From NCBI RefSeq assembly GCF_014204895.1, contig NZ_JACHMF010000001.1:4898001-4962000 (forward strand): DNA of 64,000 nucleotides, given 5' to 3'. Below, in pieces: positions 20,559-29,390 of the stretch. A program made the position numbers and the translations under genes. Origin of the DNA: Paractinoplanes abujensis. GTDB lineage: Bacteria > Actinomycetota > Actinomycetes > Mycobacteriales > Micromonosporaceae. A model generated the notes under the pieces. That model had not been told where the DNA came from. It worked only from the letters and a program-made list of their open reading frames with translations, and made no database searches. Position 1 is the first letter of the stretch. Each line of letters begins with the position of its first letter.

Positions 20559-21320
20559 TTAACGGATCGTCACGACCGATGGGGCGGAGACGTCGATCTC
20601 CTTACCCGCCCGCTTGAGCAGGACCGTCGCGACCTGACTCTTGGTGTCGCTCTGGGTGTCGTCGCCCCAGACCACCGTGCGCTCCTTGCTCAGCTCCAGC
20701 TTGATCTGCGCGGGGGCGGCCACCGAGACGGCCACCACCTGCTCGCGCAGCTCGTCGCTGAGGGCCGCCAGCACGGTCAGCGCCGACCGCGTGTTCACGT
20801 CGGAGGCTCCGGGGAAATCGACCCGTACGAGCGGCAGGCCAGCGGGCGGCTCCTTGACCGTCCGGTAGGCCACCCCCGTACGGTCGATCAGCGCGAACTC
20901 CCCGTGCTGGGGCACCGCGGCCACCGGCGTGCGCTCCACCACCTCGACCACCAAGGTGGACGGCCAGCTGCGGCGTACCACGACCCGCTCCACCGGCGGC
21001 AGCTCCCGCACCCGGGCCCGGACGCCGTCGAGGTCGACCCGGGCCAGCGGCTCGGCGTCGGGCACCGCGGCGGCCTGCTCGATCTGCGTCACGGCCACGA
21101 ACTGGGTGCCCACCACCTTCACCTCGCGCACACCCAGCACCGAGGTGCCGTAGACCAGCCAGACCAGGCCCCCGGCCACGAGCAGCACGCCCGCGGCCAC
21201 CGCCCAGGGCAGCGCGGCGCGCATCCGGCGCTGACGGGCGCGCGCCATGAACCGGCGCGCGGACGACGGCACCGCATCGGTGCCCGCCCGCACCAGCCTC
21301 CAGTTGCGCCCCCCGCTCAT
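20559..21320 (-). CDS. ftsQ: Cell division protein FtsQ
   Basis: A 253-residue bitopic protein. A cytoplasmic Arg-rich tail (~1-34) is followed by a single transmembrane helix (~36-60), a POTRA domain beginning at VLGVREVKVVGTQFV, and the FtsQ beta domain (PSTLVVEVVERTPVA and IDRTGVAYRTV). FtsQ links FtsL/FtsB to FtsW-FtsI in the divisome. The ATG at 21320 is used. It is 18 nt downstream of murC and the last gene before the ftsZ leader. Confidence 0.93.
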   Translation of the reverse strand: MSGGRNWRLVRAGTDAVPSSARRFMARARQRRMRAALPWAVAAGVLLVAGGLVWLVYGTSVLGVREVKVVGTQFVAVTQIEQAAAVPDAEPLARVDLDGVRARVRELPPVERVVVRRSWPSTLVVEVVERTPVAAVPQHGEFALIDRTGVAYRTVKEPPAGLPLVRVDFPGASDVNTRSALTVLAALSDELREQVVAVSVAAPAQIKLELSKERTVVWGDDTQSDTKSQVATVLLKRAGKEIDVSAPSVVTIR

Positions 21321-21338
21321 GCCCCCGCCTCCGCTTCG

Positions 21339-22766
21339 CTACGCCCGGTCGGCCTCGTCCAGCGCGGCCAGCAGCTCGTCGCCCATCAGCGAGATCGGCG
21401 GCGCGCCCATCGTCACCACCACATCACCCGGCCGGCTGCGCCGCACGACCTCGGCCGGCACGTCCTCCCAGTCGGGCACGAAAACCTTCTGCGCGTCGGG
21501 CAGGTCGATGGCGGCGGTGAGCGCCACCCCGCCCTCGCCCGGGCCGCGCACCTCGCCCGGCCCGAAGACCTCCATGCAGATGACCTGATCGGCGATGGCC
21601 AGCCCCTCGGCCAGCTCGGCCTGCAGGTCACGGGTGCGATAGACCCGGTACGGCTGGAAGACCACCAGCAGGCGCCCGTCCCCGGCCACCTCACGCAGCG
21701 TGCGCAGCGCGGCCTTGACCGAGGTCGGGTGGTACGCGTACTCGTCGTAGACCCGCACGCCGGCCGCGATGCCCTTGCGCTCGAAGCGCCGCCGCACCCC
21801 GGGGAACGACGCCAGCGCCTCGGTGATCTTGTCGAGCGGCAGGCCCAGGCGCAGCGCCGTGAGCACCGCGGCGGCGCTGTTGAGGCCCATGTGCTTGCCC
21901 GGCAGCGCCAGCTTGAGCTCGCCGAGCGGCTTGCCGTCGAGCTCGGCGGAGTAGCGCACGCCGCTGACGGTCGAGACCACCTCGCTGATCCGCAGGTCGG
22001 ATCCGGCCGTCTCGCCGTACGTGTAAACGGTCTTGCCCTTGGCCCGCAGCGCCGCGATCAGCTCCTGCGTGCCGGGGTCGTCGGCGCAGGTGATCACGAA
22101 GCCGCCGGGCGCGGTCAGCTCGGCGAACTGCAGGAAGCCCGCCTTGAGGCCGTCGAGGTCGCCCCAGTTGTTGAGGTGGTCGCCCTCGATGTTGGTGACG
22201 ATCGCGACGTGCGGCCGATAGATCAGGAACGACTTGTCGCTCTCGTCGGCCTCGGCCACGAAGTGCGGGCCGGTGCCGTGGTGGCCGTTGGACCCGGCCT
22301 CGCTGATCTCGCCGCCGATGACGAACGACGGGTCCTGACCGGCGTGCTGCAGGATCACCGTCATGATCGACGTCGTGGTGGTCTTGCCGTGGGTGCCGGC
22401 GACCGCGATGGCCTGCCGGTTGGTCATCGCCGCGGCCAGGGCCTCCGAGCGGTGCAGGACGCGCAGCCCGCGCTCGCGCGCGGTGACCAGCTCGAGGTGG
22501 TCGTGCGGGATGGCCGTGGAGTAGACGACCGTGTCCACACCGTCCAGGTTCTCGGCCACGTGAGCCATGTGCACCGTGCCGCCCAGCGCGCGCAGGCCGG
22601 CCAGCGCGGGCCACTCGCGCAGTTCGCTGCCCGAGACTGCGACACCGCGGGTCAGCAGCAGGCGGGCCAGCCCCGCCATGCCCACGCCGCCGATGCCGAT
22701 GAGGTGCACGCTGCCCAGATCCTCGGCGGTCAACTCGCCGGCCGGCCGCAGCTCCGCCGTGTTCAC
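21339..22766 (-). CDS. murC: UDP-N-acetylmuramate--L-alanine ligase
   Basis: A 475-residue Mur ligase that adds L-Ala to UDP-MurNAc using ATP. The N-terminal Rossmann motif is VHLIGIGGVGMAGLARLL. The P-loop is GTHGKTTTTS, then EADESDKSFL with the metal-binding acidics, and DEYAYHPT in the C-terminal domain. The GTG start at 22766 has AGGGAG upstream; a longer frame would enter murG. It lies 22 nt downstream of murG and just upstream of ftsQ. Confidence 0.96.
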   Translation of the reverse strand: MNTAELRPAGELTAEDLGSVHLIGIGGVGMAGLARLLLTRGVAVSGSELREWPALAGLRALGGTVHMAHVAENLDGVDTVVYSTAIPHDHLELVTARERGLRVLHRSEALAAAMTNRQAIAVAGTHGKTTTTSIMTVILQHAGQDPSFVIGGEISEAGSNGHHGTGPHFVAEADESDKSFLIYRPHVAIVTNIEGDHLNNWGDLDGLKAGFLQFAELTAPGGFVITCADDPGTQELIAALRAKGKTVYTYGETAGSDLRISEVVSTVSGVRYSAELDGKPLGELKLALPGKHMGLNSAAAVLTALRLGLPLDKITEALASFPGVRRRFERKGIAAGVRVYDEYAYHPTSVKAALRTLREVAGDGRLLVVFQPYRVYRTRDLQAELAEGLAIADQVICMEVFGPGEVRGPGEGGVALTAAIDLPDAQKVFVPDWEDVPAEVVRRSRPGDVVVTMGAPPISLMGDELLAALDEADRA

Positions 22767-22788
22767 TCGTCTGCTCCCTTGGTCACGT

Positions 22789-23901
22789 TCATTTGGCCTT
22801 CGCCACCACTTCGAGAACGAACTCGAGCAGTGCCTCGTCACCGTCGCGACGACCGTACCGGGAGGCCGCGTGGCCCATCGCCCCGAGGCGCTGCCGGTCG
22901 CGGGCGAGCGGGATGATGTTCTGCTCGATCCACTCGGGGGTGAGATCGCCGTTGTCGACCAGGATGCCGCCGCCCGCCTGCACGACCGGCTGCGCGTTCC
23001 GGGTCTGTTCCTGGTTGCTGTACGGATAGGGCACGTAGATCGCGGGCACGCCCAGCGCGGTCGTCTCGGCCACCGTGATCGCACCGCCGCGGCACAGCAT
23101 CAGGTCGGCCGCCGCGTAGCCCAGCTGCATGTCCGACAGGTACGGCACCACCACGTAGGGCACGGGCAGGTCGGTGGGCACCTCGAACGGGTCGTTGCGC
23201 CCGCCCTGCACGTGCAGCACCTGCACCCCGGCGTGGGCCAGCCGCTTGGCCGCCGCGGCCACGGCCAGGTTGATCGTGCGCGCGCCCGAGGAGCCGCCCG
23301 AGACGAACAGCACCGGCAGGTCGGGGCGCAGGCCGAACTGGTAGAGCGCCTGCGGGCGCAGCGCCGCGCGGTCGAGATGCGTCAGCGCGGTGCGCAGCGG
23401 CACCCCGACCACGCGGGCGTCCTTGAGCGACTCGGCCTGCTGCGGCTGCTGCGGGAAACCGACGGCCACGTTCTTGGTGAACTTCATGCCCATCCGGTTG
23501 GCCACGCCCGGCGGCACGTTGACCTCGTGGATGACGATCGGCAGCTCACGCCGCCAGGCCGCCAGATACGCCGGCACCGACACGTAACCCCCGAAACCGA
23601 CCACCACGTCGGCCTGGACCTCGTCGAGGATCTTGCCGGCCGCGTGGGCCGACTTCCACATCCGGTCGGGCGTGCGGATCAGGTTGAGGTTGATCGAGCG
23701 CGGCAGCTGGAAGGCGGGGATCACGCGCAGGTCGTAACCGGCCGCCGGGATCAGCTGGTTCTCCATGCCCTGCGGGCTGCCCAGCGTGGTGATCCGGACG
23801 TCGGGGAAGTGCCGTTTGACCGCGTCGGCGAAGGCCAGCAGCGGATAGATGTGACCACCGGTGCCTCCCCCGGCGAGCACGACCGACCGCAGCGAACCCA
23901 T
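22789..23901 (-). CDS. murG: UDP-GlcNAc--lipid I N-acetylglucosaminyltransferase
   Basis: A 370-residue GT-B glycosyltransferase that converts lipid I to lipid II at the inner membrane face. N-terminal GGGTGGHIYP binds the lipid phosphate region. VVGFGGYVSVPAYLAA, FVSGGSSGA, and the donor-site region CRGGAITVAETTALG are characteristic. The ATG at 23901 overlaps the ftsW stop by one nucleotide (TGATG), indicating tight coupling with ftsW. Confidence 0.97.
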   Translation of the reverse strand: MGSLRSVVLAGGGTGGHIYPLLAFADAVKRHFPDVRITTLGSPQGMENQLIPAAGYDLRVIPAFQLPRSINLNLIRTPDRMWKSAHAAGKILDEVQADVVVGFGGYVSVPAYLAAWRRELPIVIHEVNVPPGVANRMGMKFTKNVAVGFPQQPQQAESLKDARVVGVPLRTALTHLDRAALRPQALYQFGLRPDLPVLFVSGGSSGARTINLAVAAAAKRLAHAGVQVLHVQGGRNDPFEVPTDLPVPYVVVPYLSDMQLGYAAADLMLCRGGAITVAETTALGVPAIYVPYPYSNQEQTRNAQPVVQAGGGILVDNGDLTPEWIEQNIIPLARDRQRLGAMGHAASRYGRRDGDEALLEFVLEVVAKAK

Positions 23902-25274
23902 CACCGTCTCCTCTCTGCCCCCGCGGTCTCCCGGACGGCGGGGCTGGGCCGCCGCGAAGGGGGAAGCGGCGGCAGCGGGGCCCAGACTAGCCGTACCCAT
24001 CTCGCGGGCGGACGCGCGTTCAGGGCAAGTGACGCCTGCGGTTCGGCGCGGGCGAAGGAGGCCAGCATCCCGATCGCCGCCATGGTCACGACAAGGGCGC
24101 TGCCACCTGCGGAGATGAAGGGCAGCGGCAGGCCGGTGATGGGCAGCGTGCCGGTCACCCCGCCCATGTTGATCACGGCCTGGGAGACCAGCCAGGTGGT
24201 GATCGCGGCCGCGGCCAGCCGGCGGAACGGGTCCTGCGAGCGCCGGGCGATCCGGAAACCGGTGTAGGCCAGCACCGAGAACAGCACCAGGATGACCGCG
24301 CAGCCGACCACGCCCAGTTCCTCGGCGACCACCGCGAAGATGAAGTCGTTGTCGGCCATGGGCAGCCAGTTCCACTTGAGCGCGCCCTTGCCCAGGCCGA
24401 CCCCGAACCAGCCGCCCTCGAAGATCGCCGAGCGGGCCTGGATCAGCTGATAGCAAGGCCCGGCGAGGTCGCACTGGTCGATCGGCTGCAGGAAGTTGGT
24501 GAGCCGGGCGAGCCGGTAGTTCTCCTCACCGGCCTGGCCCGAACCGGCGCCGCCGGACGCGGCCGCGATCAGCAGGCTGATGCCGGCCAGGCCGAGCACG
24601 CCGAGCGCGGCGAAGATCCGCAGGCGGATGCCGGCCGCCCACAGCAGGCCGACGATGAGCGCCAGCAGCACCAGCATGGAGCCCAGGTCGTTATAGCCGA
24701 CCAGCACGAACAGCAGCCCGACGACCGGGAACAGCGGGCGCGACAGCTCCTTCCAGTGCCCCAGCGCCGGGCCCTTGCGGGCGATCACGTCGGCTCCCCA
24801 GAGCACCATGCCGAGCTTGGCGAACTCGGCGGGCTGCAGACCGATCGGGCCGAAGTAGAGCCAGAGCAGTTCGGCGTGCACCGGGCCGATCCGGGGCGAG
24901 CTCAGCAGGCCGACCGAGGCCAGCGCCCCGAGCAGGTCGAGGATGATCAGCAGCACGACGGCCAGGCCGAGCACGACCTTGCCGAGGTCGCGCAGCGTGC
25001 CGGCGGGCAGGCGCTGGCAGACCCAGAAGGCGAACAGCCCCAGCAGCGCGAAGACGGCCTGGTTGGCGATCGCGCTGAAGGCGTTGCCGTTCTCCGCGTA
25101 CGCCTTCACGCTGGTCGCCGAGAAGACCATGGTCAGACCGATCAGCAGCAGCAGACCGGAGCACGCGAGCAGCAGGTAGTACGAGGAGAGCGGGCGCGCC
25201 AGCATCCCGTGCACGGCGGGCAGCAGCTGCCGGCTCAGTGACGGGCGGGGTTCCTGCTCGGTCCGATCCGCCAT
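23901..25274 (-). CDS. ftsW: Peptidoglycan glycosyltransferase FtsW
   Basis: A 457-residue SEDS protein with about ten transmembrane helices that polymerises lipid II at the septum with FtsI. Family features include QPAEFAKLGMVLW, GYNDLGSMLVL with the key acidic residue, SAIFEGGWFGVGLGKG, ADNDFIFAVVAEELG, and LPFISAGGSALV. The C-terminal ~45 residues form a Pro/Arg-rich cytoplasmic tail. The ATG at 25274 is used. It follows mraY after only 65 bp, with no murD in between. Confidence 0.96.
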   Translation of the reverse strand: MADRTEQEPRPSLSRQLLPAVHGMLARPLSSYYLLLACSGLLLLIGLTMVFSATSVKAYAENGNAFSAIANQAVFALLGLFAFWVCQRLPAGTLRDLGKVVLGLAVVLLIILDLLGALASVGLLSSPRIGPVHAELLWLYFGPIGLQPAEFAKLGMVLWGADVIARKGPALGHWKELSRPLFPVVGLLFVLVGYNDLGSMLVLLALIVGLLWAAGIRLRIFAALGVLGLAGISLLIAAASGGAGSGQAGEENYRLARLTNFLQPIDQCDLAGPCYQLIQARSAIFEGGWFGVGLGKGALKWNWLPMADNDFIFAVVAEELGVVGCAVILVLFSVLAYTGFRIARRSQDPFRRLAAAAITTWLVSQAVINMGGVTGTLPITGLPLPFISAGGSALVVTMAAIGMLASFARAEPQASLALNARPPARWVRLVWAPLPPLPPSRRPSPAVRETAGAERRR

Positions 25275-25292
25275 TCACTCATCTTCGTCCCG

Positions 25293-25330
25293 GCGACACG
25301 CCAAGGTCCGGATGGCGCTTGGCGTGTCGC
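25293..25330. other. Perfect 13-bp inverted repeat at the mraY-ftsW junction
   Basis: GCGACACGCCAAG (25293-25305) and CTTGGCGTGTCGC (25318-25330) flank a 12-nt loop. The hairpin fills the short gap between the mraY stop (25340) and the ftsW start (25274), the slot where murD normally lies. It may attenuate transcription into ftsW or be a deletion scar. There is no U-tract. Confidence 0.6.
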
Positions 25331-25339
25331 GAGAGATAT

Positions 25340-26443
25340 CTATCCCATGACGGCGAGGAAGTCTGAATAGAACAGTCCCAAGCCGATGGCGACGCAGATG
25401 CCGGCGACGATCCAGAACCGGACGACGATGTTGACCTCGCTCCACCCGGCCAGCTCGAAGTGGTGCTGCAGCGGCGACATCCGGAAGACCCGCTTGCCGG
25501 TGGTCTTGAACGAGATGATCTGGATGACCACGGACATCGTGATGATCACGAACAGGCCGCCGATGATGACCGACAGCAGCGTGGTCCGGGTGGCCACGGC
25601 CAGACCACCGATCAGGCCGCCCAGCCCGAGCGCACCGGTGTCGCCCATGAAGATGCGGGCCGGGGACGTGTTCCACCACAGGAAGCCCACACAGGCGGCG
25701 GCCGCCGCGGCGGCGATCATCGCGATCTCCAGCGGGTCGCGCACCTGGTAGCAGTAGTCGTTGACCCGGGCGTAGTCCGAGTCGCCGCACCAGTGGCGGT
25801 ACTGCCAGAAACCGATCAGCGCGTACGCCCCCAGCACGAGGATCGAGGCGCCGGTGGCCAGGCCGTCGAGACCGTCGGTCAGGTTCACGCCGTTCGACAT
25901 GGCCATGATGACGAACACGAAGACCATGACCGAGCCGACCTTGCCCACGTCCAGCAGGTCGATGTCGCGGATGAAGGAGATCTTCTCGCTGGCCACGGTC
26001 TCGCCGTTGGTGCTGGGCACGTAGAGCGCCACGACCGCGAACGCGCCGCCGACGAGCAACTGGCCGAGCAGCTTGCCCTTGGCGCTCAGGCCGTCGGAGT
26101 TGCGCCGGCGCACCTTGAGGAAGTCGTCCAGGAAGCCGACCACGCCGCAGAACACGAACAAGCCGAGCAGGACCAGCGCCGTCATGGTCGGCGACTCCTG
26201 CGCGATCTGCCGCTCGGGCAGCGTCGTCAGGGCGATGTGCCCCGCCACGTACGCGAAGACCGTGGCGATGATGAAGGCGACCCCACCCATCGTGGGGGTG
26301 CCCTTCTTGCCCTGGTGGGTCGCCGGCCCGAGGGTGCGGATCGGCTGGCCGGCCTTGAGCGCCGTGAAGACCCGGATCGCGATCGGTGTGCCGAACAGCG
26401 AGATGATGAACGCGACCGCGGCCGCGACGATGACTGCCCTCAC
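25340..26443 (-). CDS. mraY: Phospho-N-acetylmuramoyl-pentapeptide transferase
   Basis: A 367-residue polytopic enzyme that transfers phospho-MurNAc-pentapeptide to undecaprenyl phosphate, forming lipid I. Ten hydrophobic segments are visible, with the catalytic motifs [24 protein letters not shown] and [12 protein letters not shown], plus [13 protein letters not shown] near the C-terminus. The GTG start at 26443 overlaps the murF stop (GTGA). It is followed by the inverted repeat and ftsW. Confidence 0.97.
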   Translation of the reverse strand: MRAVIVAAAVAFIISLFGTPIAIRVFTALKAGQPIRTLGPATHQGKKGTPTMGGVAFIIATVFAYVAGHIALTTLPERQIAQESPTMTALVLLGLFVFCGVVGFLDDFLKVRRRNSDGLSAKGKLLGQLLVGGAFAVVALYVPSTNGETVASEKISFIRDIDLLDVGKVGSVMVFVFVIMAMSNGVNLTDGLDGLATGASILVLGAYALIGFWQYRHWCGDSDYARVNDYCYQVRDPLEIAMIAAAAAAACVGFLWWNTSPARIFMGDTGALGLGGLIGGLAVATRTTLLSVIIGGLFVIITMSVVIQIISFKTTGKRVFRMSPLQHHFELAGWSEVNIVVRFWIVAGICVAIGLGLFYSDFLAVMG

Positions 26444-27825
26444 GGGCGAACCTCCTCGGGGCGCAGCGCGTCCACCACGTCCCACGTGCGGTAGCGGGAA
26501 CCCTTGACCAGCACGACGTCGTCGCGGCCGAGGTCACCGGCCAGGATCTCGGTGGCGGCGGCCTGATCGGGCACGACGACCGCCTCGCCCGTCCAGCCCT
26601 CGGCCGTCTCGGCGCCGGTCGCGATCGGGGCGGCCTCGGCGCCGACCACGATCAGCCGGTCCACGCCGAGCCCGGCGGCGAGCCGGCCGACCTCCTCGTG
26701 ACCGGAACGCTCGTGCTCGCCGAGCTCGGCCATGTAGCCGAGCACGGCGGTGGTGCGGCGCCCGCCGGCCATCGCGGCGAGCGCCTGCAGGGCGGCCGCC
26801 GTCGACGACGGGTTGGCGTTGTACGAGTCGTCGATCACCGTCGCGCCGTCGGGGCGGGTGAAGACGTCCATGCGGCGGCCGGAGACGATGCCGACCTCGC
26901 CCAGGGCGGAGGCCAGGTCGTCGAACGGCAGGCCGGCCGAGAGGGCCACGGCCGCCGCCGCGAGGGTGTTCGCGACCTGGTGACGCCCCGCGACGGCGAG
27001 CACGACGCGCACGTCCCGGCCATCGTGGTGGAGCGTGTAGGAGGCCCGGCCCTGAGCGTCGACGCTGACGTCGGAGGCCCGCAATTCAGAAATGTCAGAT
27101 TCGCCAACGAGACAAACGCGAGCGCGGGTGCGTGGCGCCATCCCGGCCACCAGCGGGTCATCGGCGTTGAGCACCGCCACTCCCGCATCCGGGAGTGCCT
27201 CGACCAGCTCGCCCTTGGCCCGCGCGGTGCCCTCGACCGAGCCGAACTCGCCGATGTGGGCCGCCCCGACGTTGAGCACCGCGCCGATCGACGGCCGGGC
27301 GATCTCGGTCAGGTAGCGGATGTGCCCGATCCCCCGGGCCCCCATCTCGAGCACCAGGAACCGGGTGTCCGCACCGGCCTGCAGCACCGTGTACGGAAAG
27401 CCCAGCTCGTTGTTGAGCGACCCGGCGGGCGCGATCGTCGGCCCGACCCGGGACAGCAACTGACCGATGTAGTCCTTGGTCGTGGTCTTGCCCGACGACC
27501 CGGTCAGCCCCACGACCGTGAGGTTGTCCAGCCGCGTGACCACCACCCGGGCCAGCGCCGCCAGCGCCTGCAGCGGCTCCTCGACGACCACGCCCGGCTG
27601 CCCGGTGTCGCGGGTGCTCAGCACGGCGGCGGCCCCGGCCGCGACCGCGGTGCCCGCGAACTCGTGGCCGTCGGCCTTCTCGCCCTCGAACGCGACGAAC
27701 AGGCCACCCGGGCCGATCTTGCGGGAGTCGTACTCCACTCCCCCGGTGACCTCGAGCCCCGGCTCCGCGTGCACGACGCGGCCGCCGGTGATCTCCGCGA
27801 TCTCCCCCAGCGTCAGACGAATCAC
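26440..27825 (-). CDS. murF: UDP-MurNAc-tripeptide--D-Ala-D-Ala ligase
   Basis: A 461-residue Mur ligase that adds D-Ala-D-Ala to UDP-MurNAc-tripeptide. The P-loop is [13 protein letters not shown], with [21 protein letters not shown] and DSYNANPSS for the MurF C-terminal domain. The GTG start at 27825 overlaps the murE stop (GTGA). The stop overlaps mraY in the same way, so murE-murF-mraY form a chain of coupled genes. Confidence 0.97.
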   Translation of the reverse strand: MIRLTLGEIAEITGGRVVHAEPGLEVTGGVEYDSRKIGPGGLFVAFEGEKADGHEFAGTAVAAGAAAVLSTRDTGQPGVVVEEPLQALAALARVVVTRLDNLTVVGLTGSSGKTTTKDYIGQLLSRVGPTIAPAGSLNNELGFPYTVLQAGADTRFLVLEMGARGIGHIRYLTEIARPSIGAVLNVGAAHIGEFGSVEGTARAKGELVEALPDAGVAVLNADDPLVAGMAPRTRARVCLVGESDISELRASDVSVDAQGRASYTLHHDGRDVRVVLAVAGRHQVANTLAAAAVALSAGLPFDDLASALGEVGIVSGRRMDVFTRPDGATVIDDSYNANPSSTAAALQALAAMAGGRRTTAVLGYMAELGEHERSGHEEVGRLAAGLGVDRLIVVGAEAAPIATGAETAEGWTGEAVVVPDQAAATEILAGDLGRDDVVLVKGSRYRTWDVVDALRPEEVRP

Positions 27826-29336
27826 GAAATACCCCCGGCCGCGGCGGTCAGCGCCTCGGCGAGCTCGATGCGGTCGTCGAACGGCAACATCTGGCCGTCC
27901 ACCTCCTGGCCCCGCTCGTGTCCCTTGCCCAGCAACGCGATCACGTCGCCCGGGCCGGCCAGCCGTACGGCCTCGTCGATCGCGGCCCGCCGGCCGGGAA
28001 CCTCGATGATCTTCGCACCCGACCCGGCCTCCTCGGCACCGGCCCGCACCGCCGCGCGGACGGCCGCGGGGTCCTCGGTGCGGGGGTTGTCGTCGGTGAC
28101 GATCACCAGGTCGGCTCCGCGGGCCGCGGCCGCGCCCATCAGCGGGCGCTTGCCCTTGTCGCGGTCGCCCCCGGCCCCGATCAGGCCGATCACCCGGCCG
28201 CCGCGCCCGGTGGCCAGTTCGCGCAGCGCGGCCAGGGCGGCCACGATCGCGTCGGGCTTGTGCGCGTAGTCGACCACGCCCAGCACCTCGCCCGGGGCGG
28301 TCACCTGCTCGAGCCGTCCCGGCACCCCGGGGCAGGCCGCGATGCCGCCGGCCGCCGTGCGCGCATCGACGCCCGCGGCCACCAGCGCGGCCAGGGCCAG
28401 CAGGGCGTTGGCCACGTTGTGCCGCCCGGGCAGCGCCACGCCCGCCTCGACCTCGACCCCCGGGCCGTGCGCGACGAACCGCTGGCCGAACTCGGAGGGC
28501 CGCACGTCGGAGGCCCACCACGTGGCCGCCGGATCCCCGGCCGCCGAGTAGCTGATCGTGGCCGGCTTGAACAGCGGGCGCAGCGCCGCGTCGTCGAGGT
28601 TGAGCACCTCGAACCGGCTGCGCCCGTCGAACAGCTTGGCCTTGGCCGCGAAGTAGTCGTCGGCGTCGGCGTGGAAGTCGAGGTGGTCGAGGCCGAAGTT
28701 GGTGTAGCCGCCGACGGTGAAGCCGATGCCGCCGACCCGGCCGACCGCGAGGGCGTGGCTGGACACCTCCATCACCACGGCCTCGACCCCGCGCTCGAGG
28801 CCCGCGGCCAGGATCGCGTGCAGGTCGGTGGCCTCGGGGGTGGTGCGCACGCTGGGCACGACGAGGTCGCCGATGCGGGTCTCGACCGTGCCGATCAGCC
28901 CGGTGGTCCGCCCGGCCGCGCGCAGGCCCGACTCCACCAGATATGCCGTCGAGGTCTTGCCCGCGGTGCCGGTGATCCCGATCATCGTGAGCCGGCCCGA
29001 GGGGTCGCCGTAGATCGCGGCCGCGGCCGTGCCGAGCACCGCCCGCGGGTCGTCGGCCACCAGCACCGGCAGCCCGGCCGCGGTGGCCGCGGCGTGCCCG
29101 CCGGCGTCGGTGAGCACGGCGGCCGCACCGGACGCGGCGACGTCGCCGGCGAACTCGGCACCGTGCCGGTGGGCGCCGGGCAGCGCCGCGTAGAGATCGC
29201 CCGGGCGCACCGCCCGGCTGTCGTGCGTGACGCCCGTGACCTCGACGTCCGCGCCGCTCAGGGTCGCCGGCAACAGCGCCGCCAACCGGGCCAGACGATA
29301 CGGGGCAACAGTTGCGGGACGGGGAATGCCGGACAC
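27822..29336 (-). CDS. murE: UDP-MurNAc-L-Ala-D-Glu--meso-diaminopimelate ligase
   Basis: A 504-residue Mur ligase for the third stem-peptide residue. The P-loop is GITGTAGKTSTAYL, with VMEVSSHALAVGRV. IVTDDNPRTEDP carries the DNPR motif that selects meso-diaminopimelate, as expected for actinobacteria. The GTG start at 29336 is 54 nt downstream of the ftsI stop. It overlaps murF by 4 nt. Confidence 0.97.
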   Translation of the reverse strand: MSGIPRPATVAPYRLARLAALLPATLSGADVEVTGVTHDSRAVRPGDLYAALPGAHRHGAEFAGDVAASGAAAVLTDAGGHAAATAAGLPVLVADDPRAVLGTAAAAIYGDPSGRLTMIGITGTAGKTSTAYLVESGLRAAGRTTGLIGTVETRIGDLVVPSVRTTPEATDLHAILAAGLERGVEAVVMEVSSHALAVGRVGGIGFTVGGYTNFGLDHLDFHADADDYFAAKAKLFDGRSRFEVLNLDDAALRPLFKPATISYSAAGDPAATWWASDVRPSEFGQRFVAHGPGVEVEAGVALPGRHNVANALLALAALVAAGVDARTAAGGIAACPGVPGRLEQVTAPGEVLGVVDYAHKPDAIVAALAALRELATGRGGRVIGLIGAGGDRDKGKRPLMGAAAARGADLVIVTDDNPRTEDPAAVRAAVRAGAEEAGSGAKIIEVPGRRAAIDEAVRLAGPGDVIALLGKGHERGQEVDGQMLPFDDRIELAEALTAAAGGIS

Positions 29337-29390
29337 GGCGTCAGACCCTACCCCGTGCCCGGCCCCGCGCGGAAAACGCCATGCAGAGGG

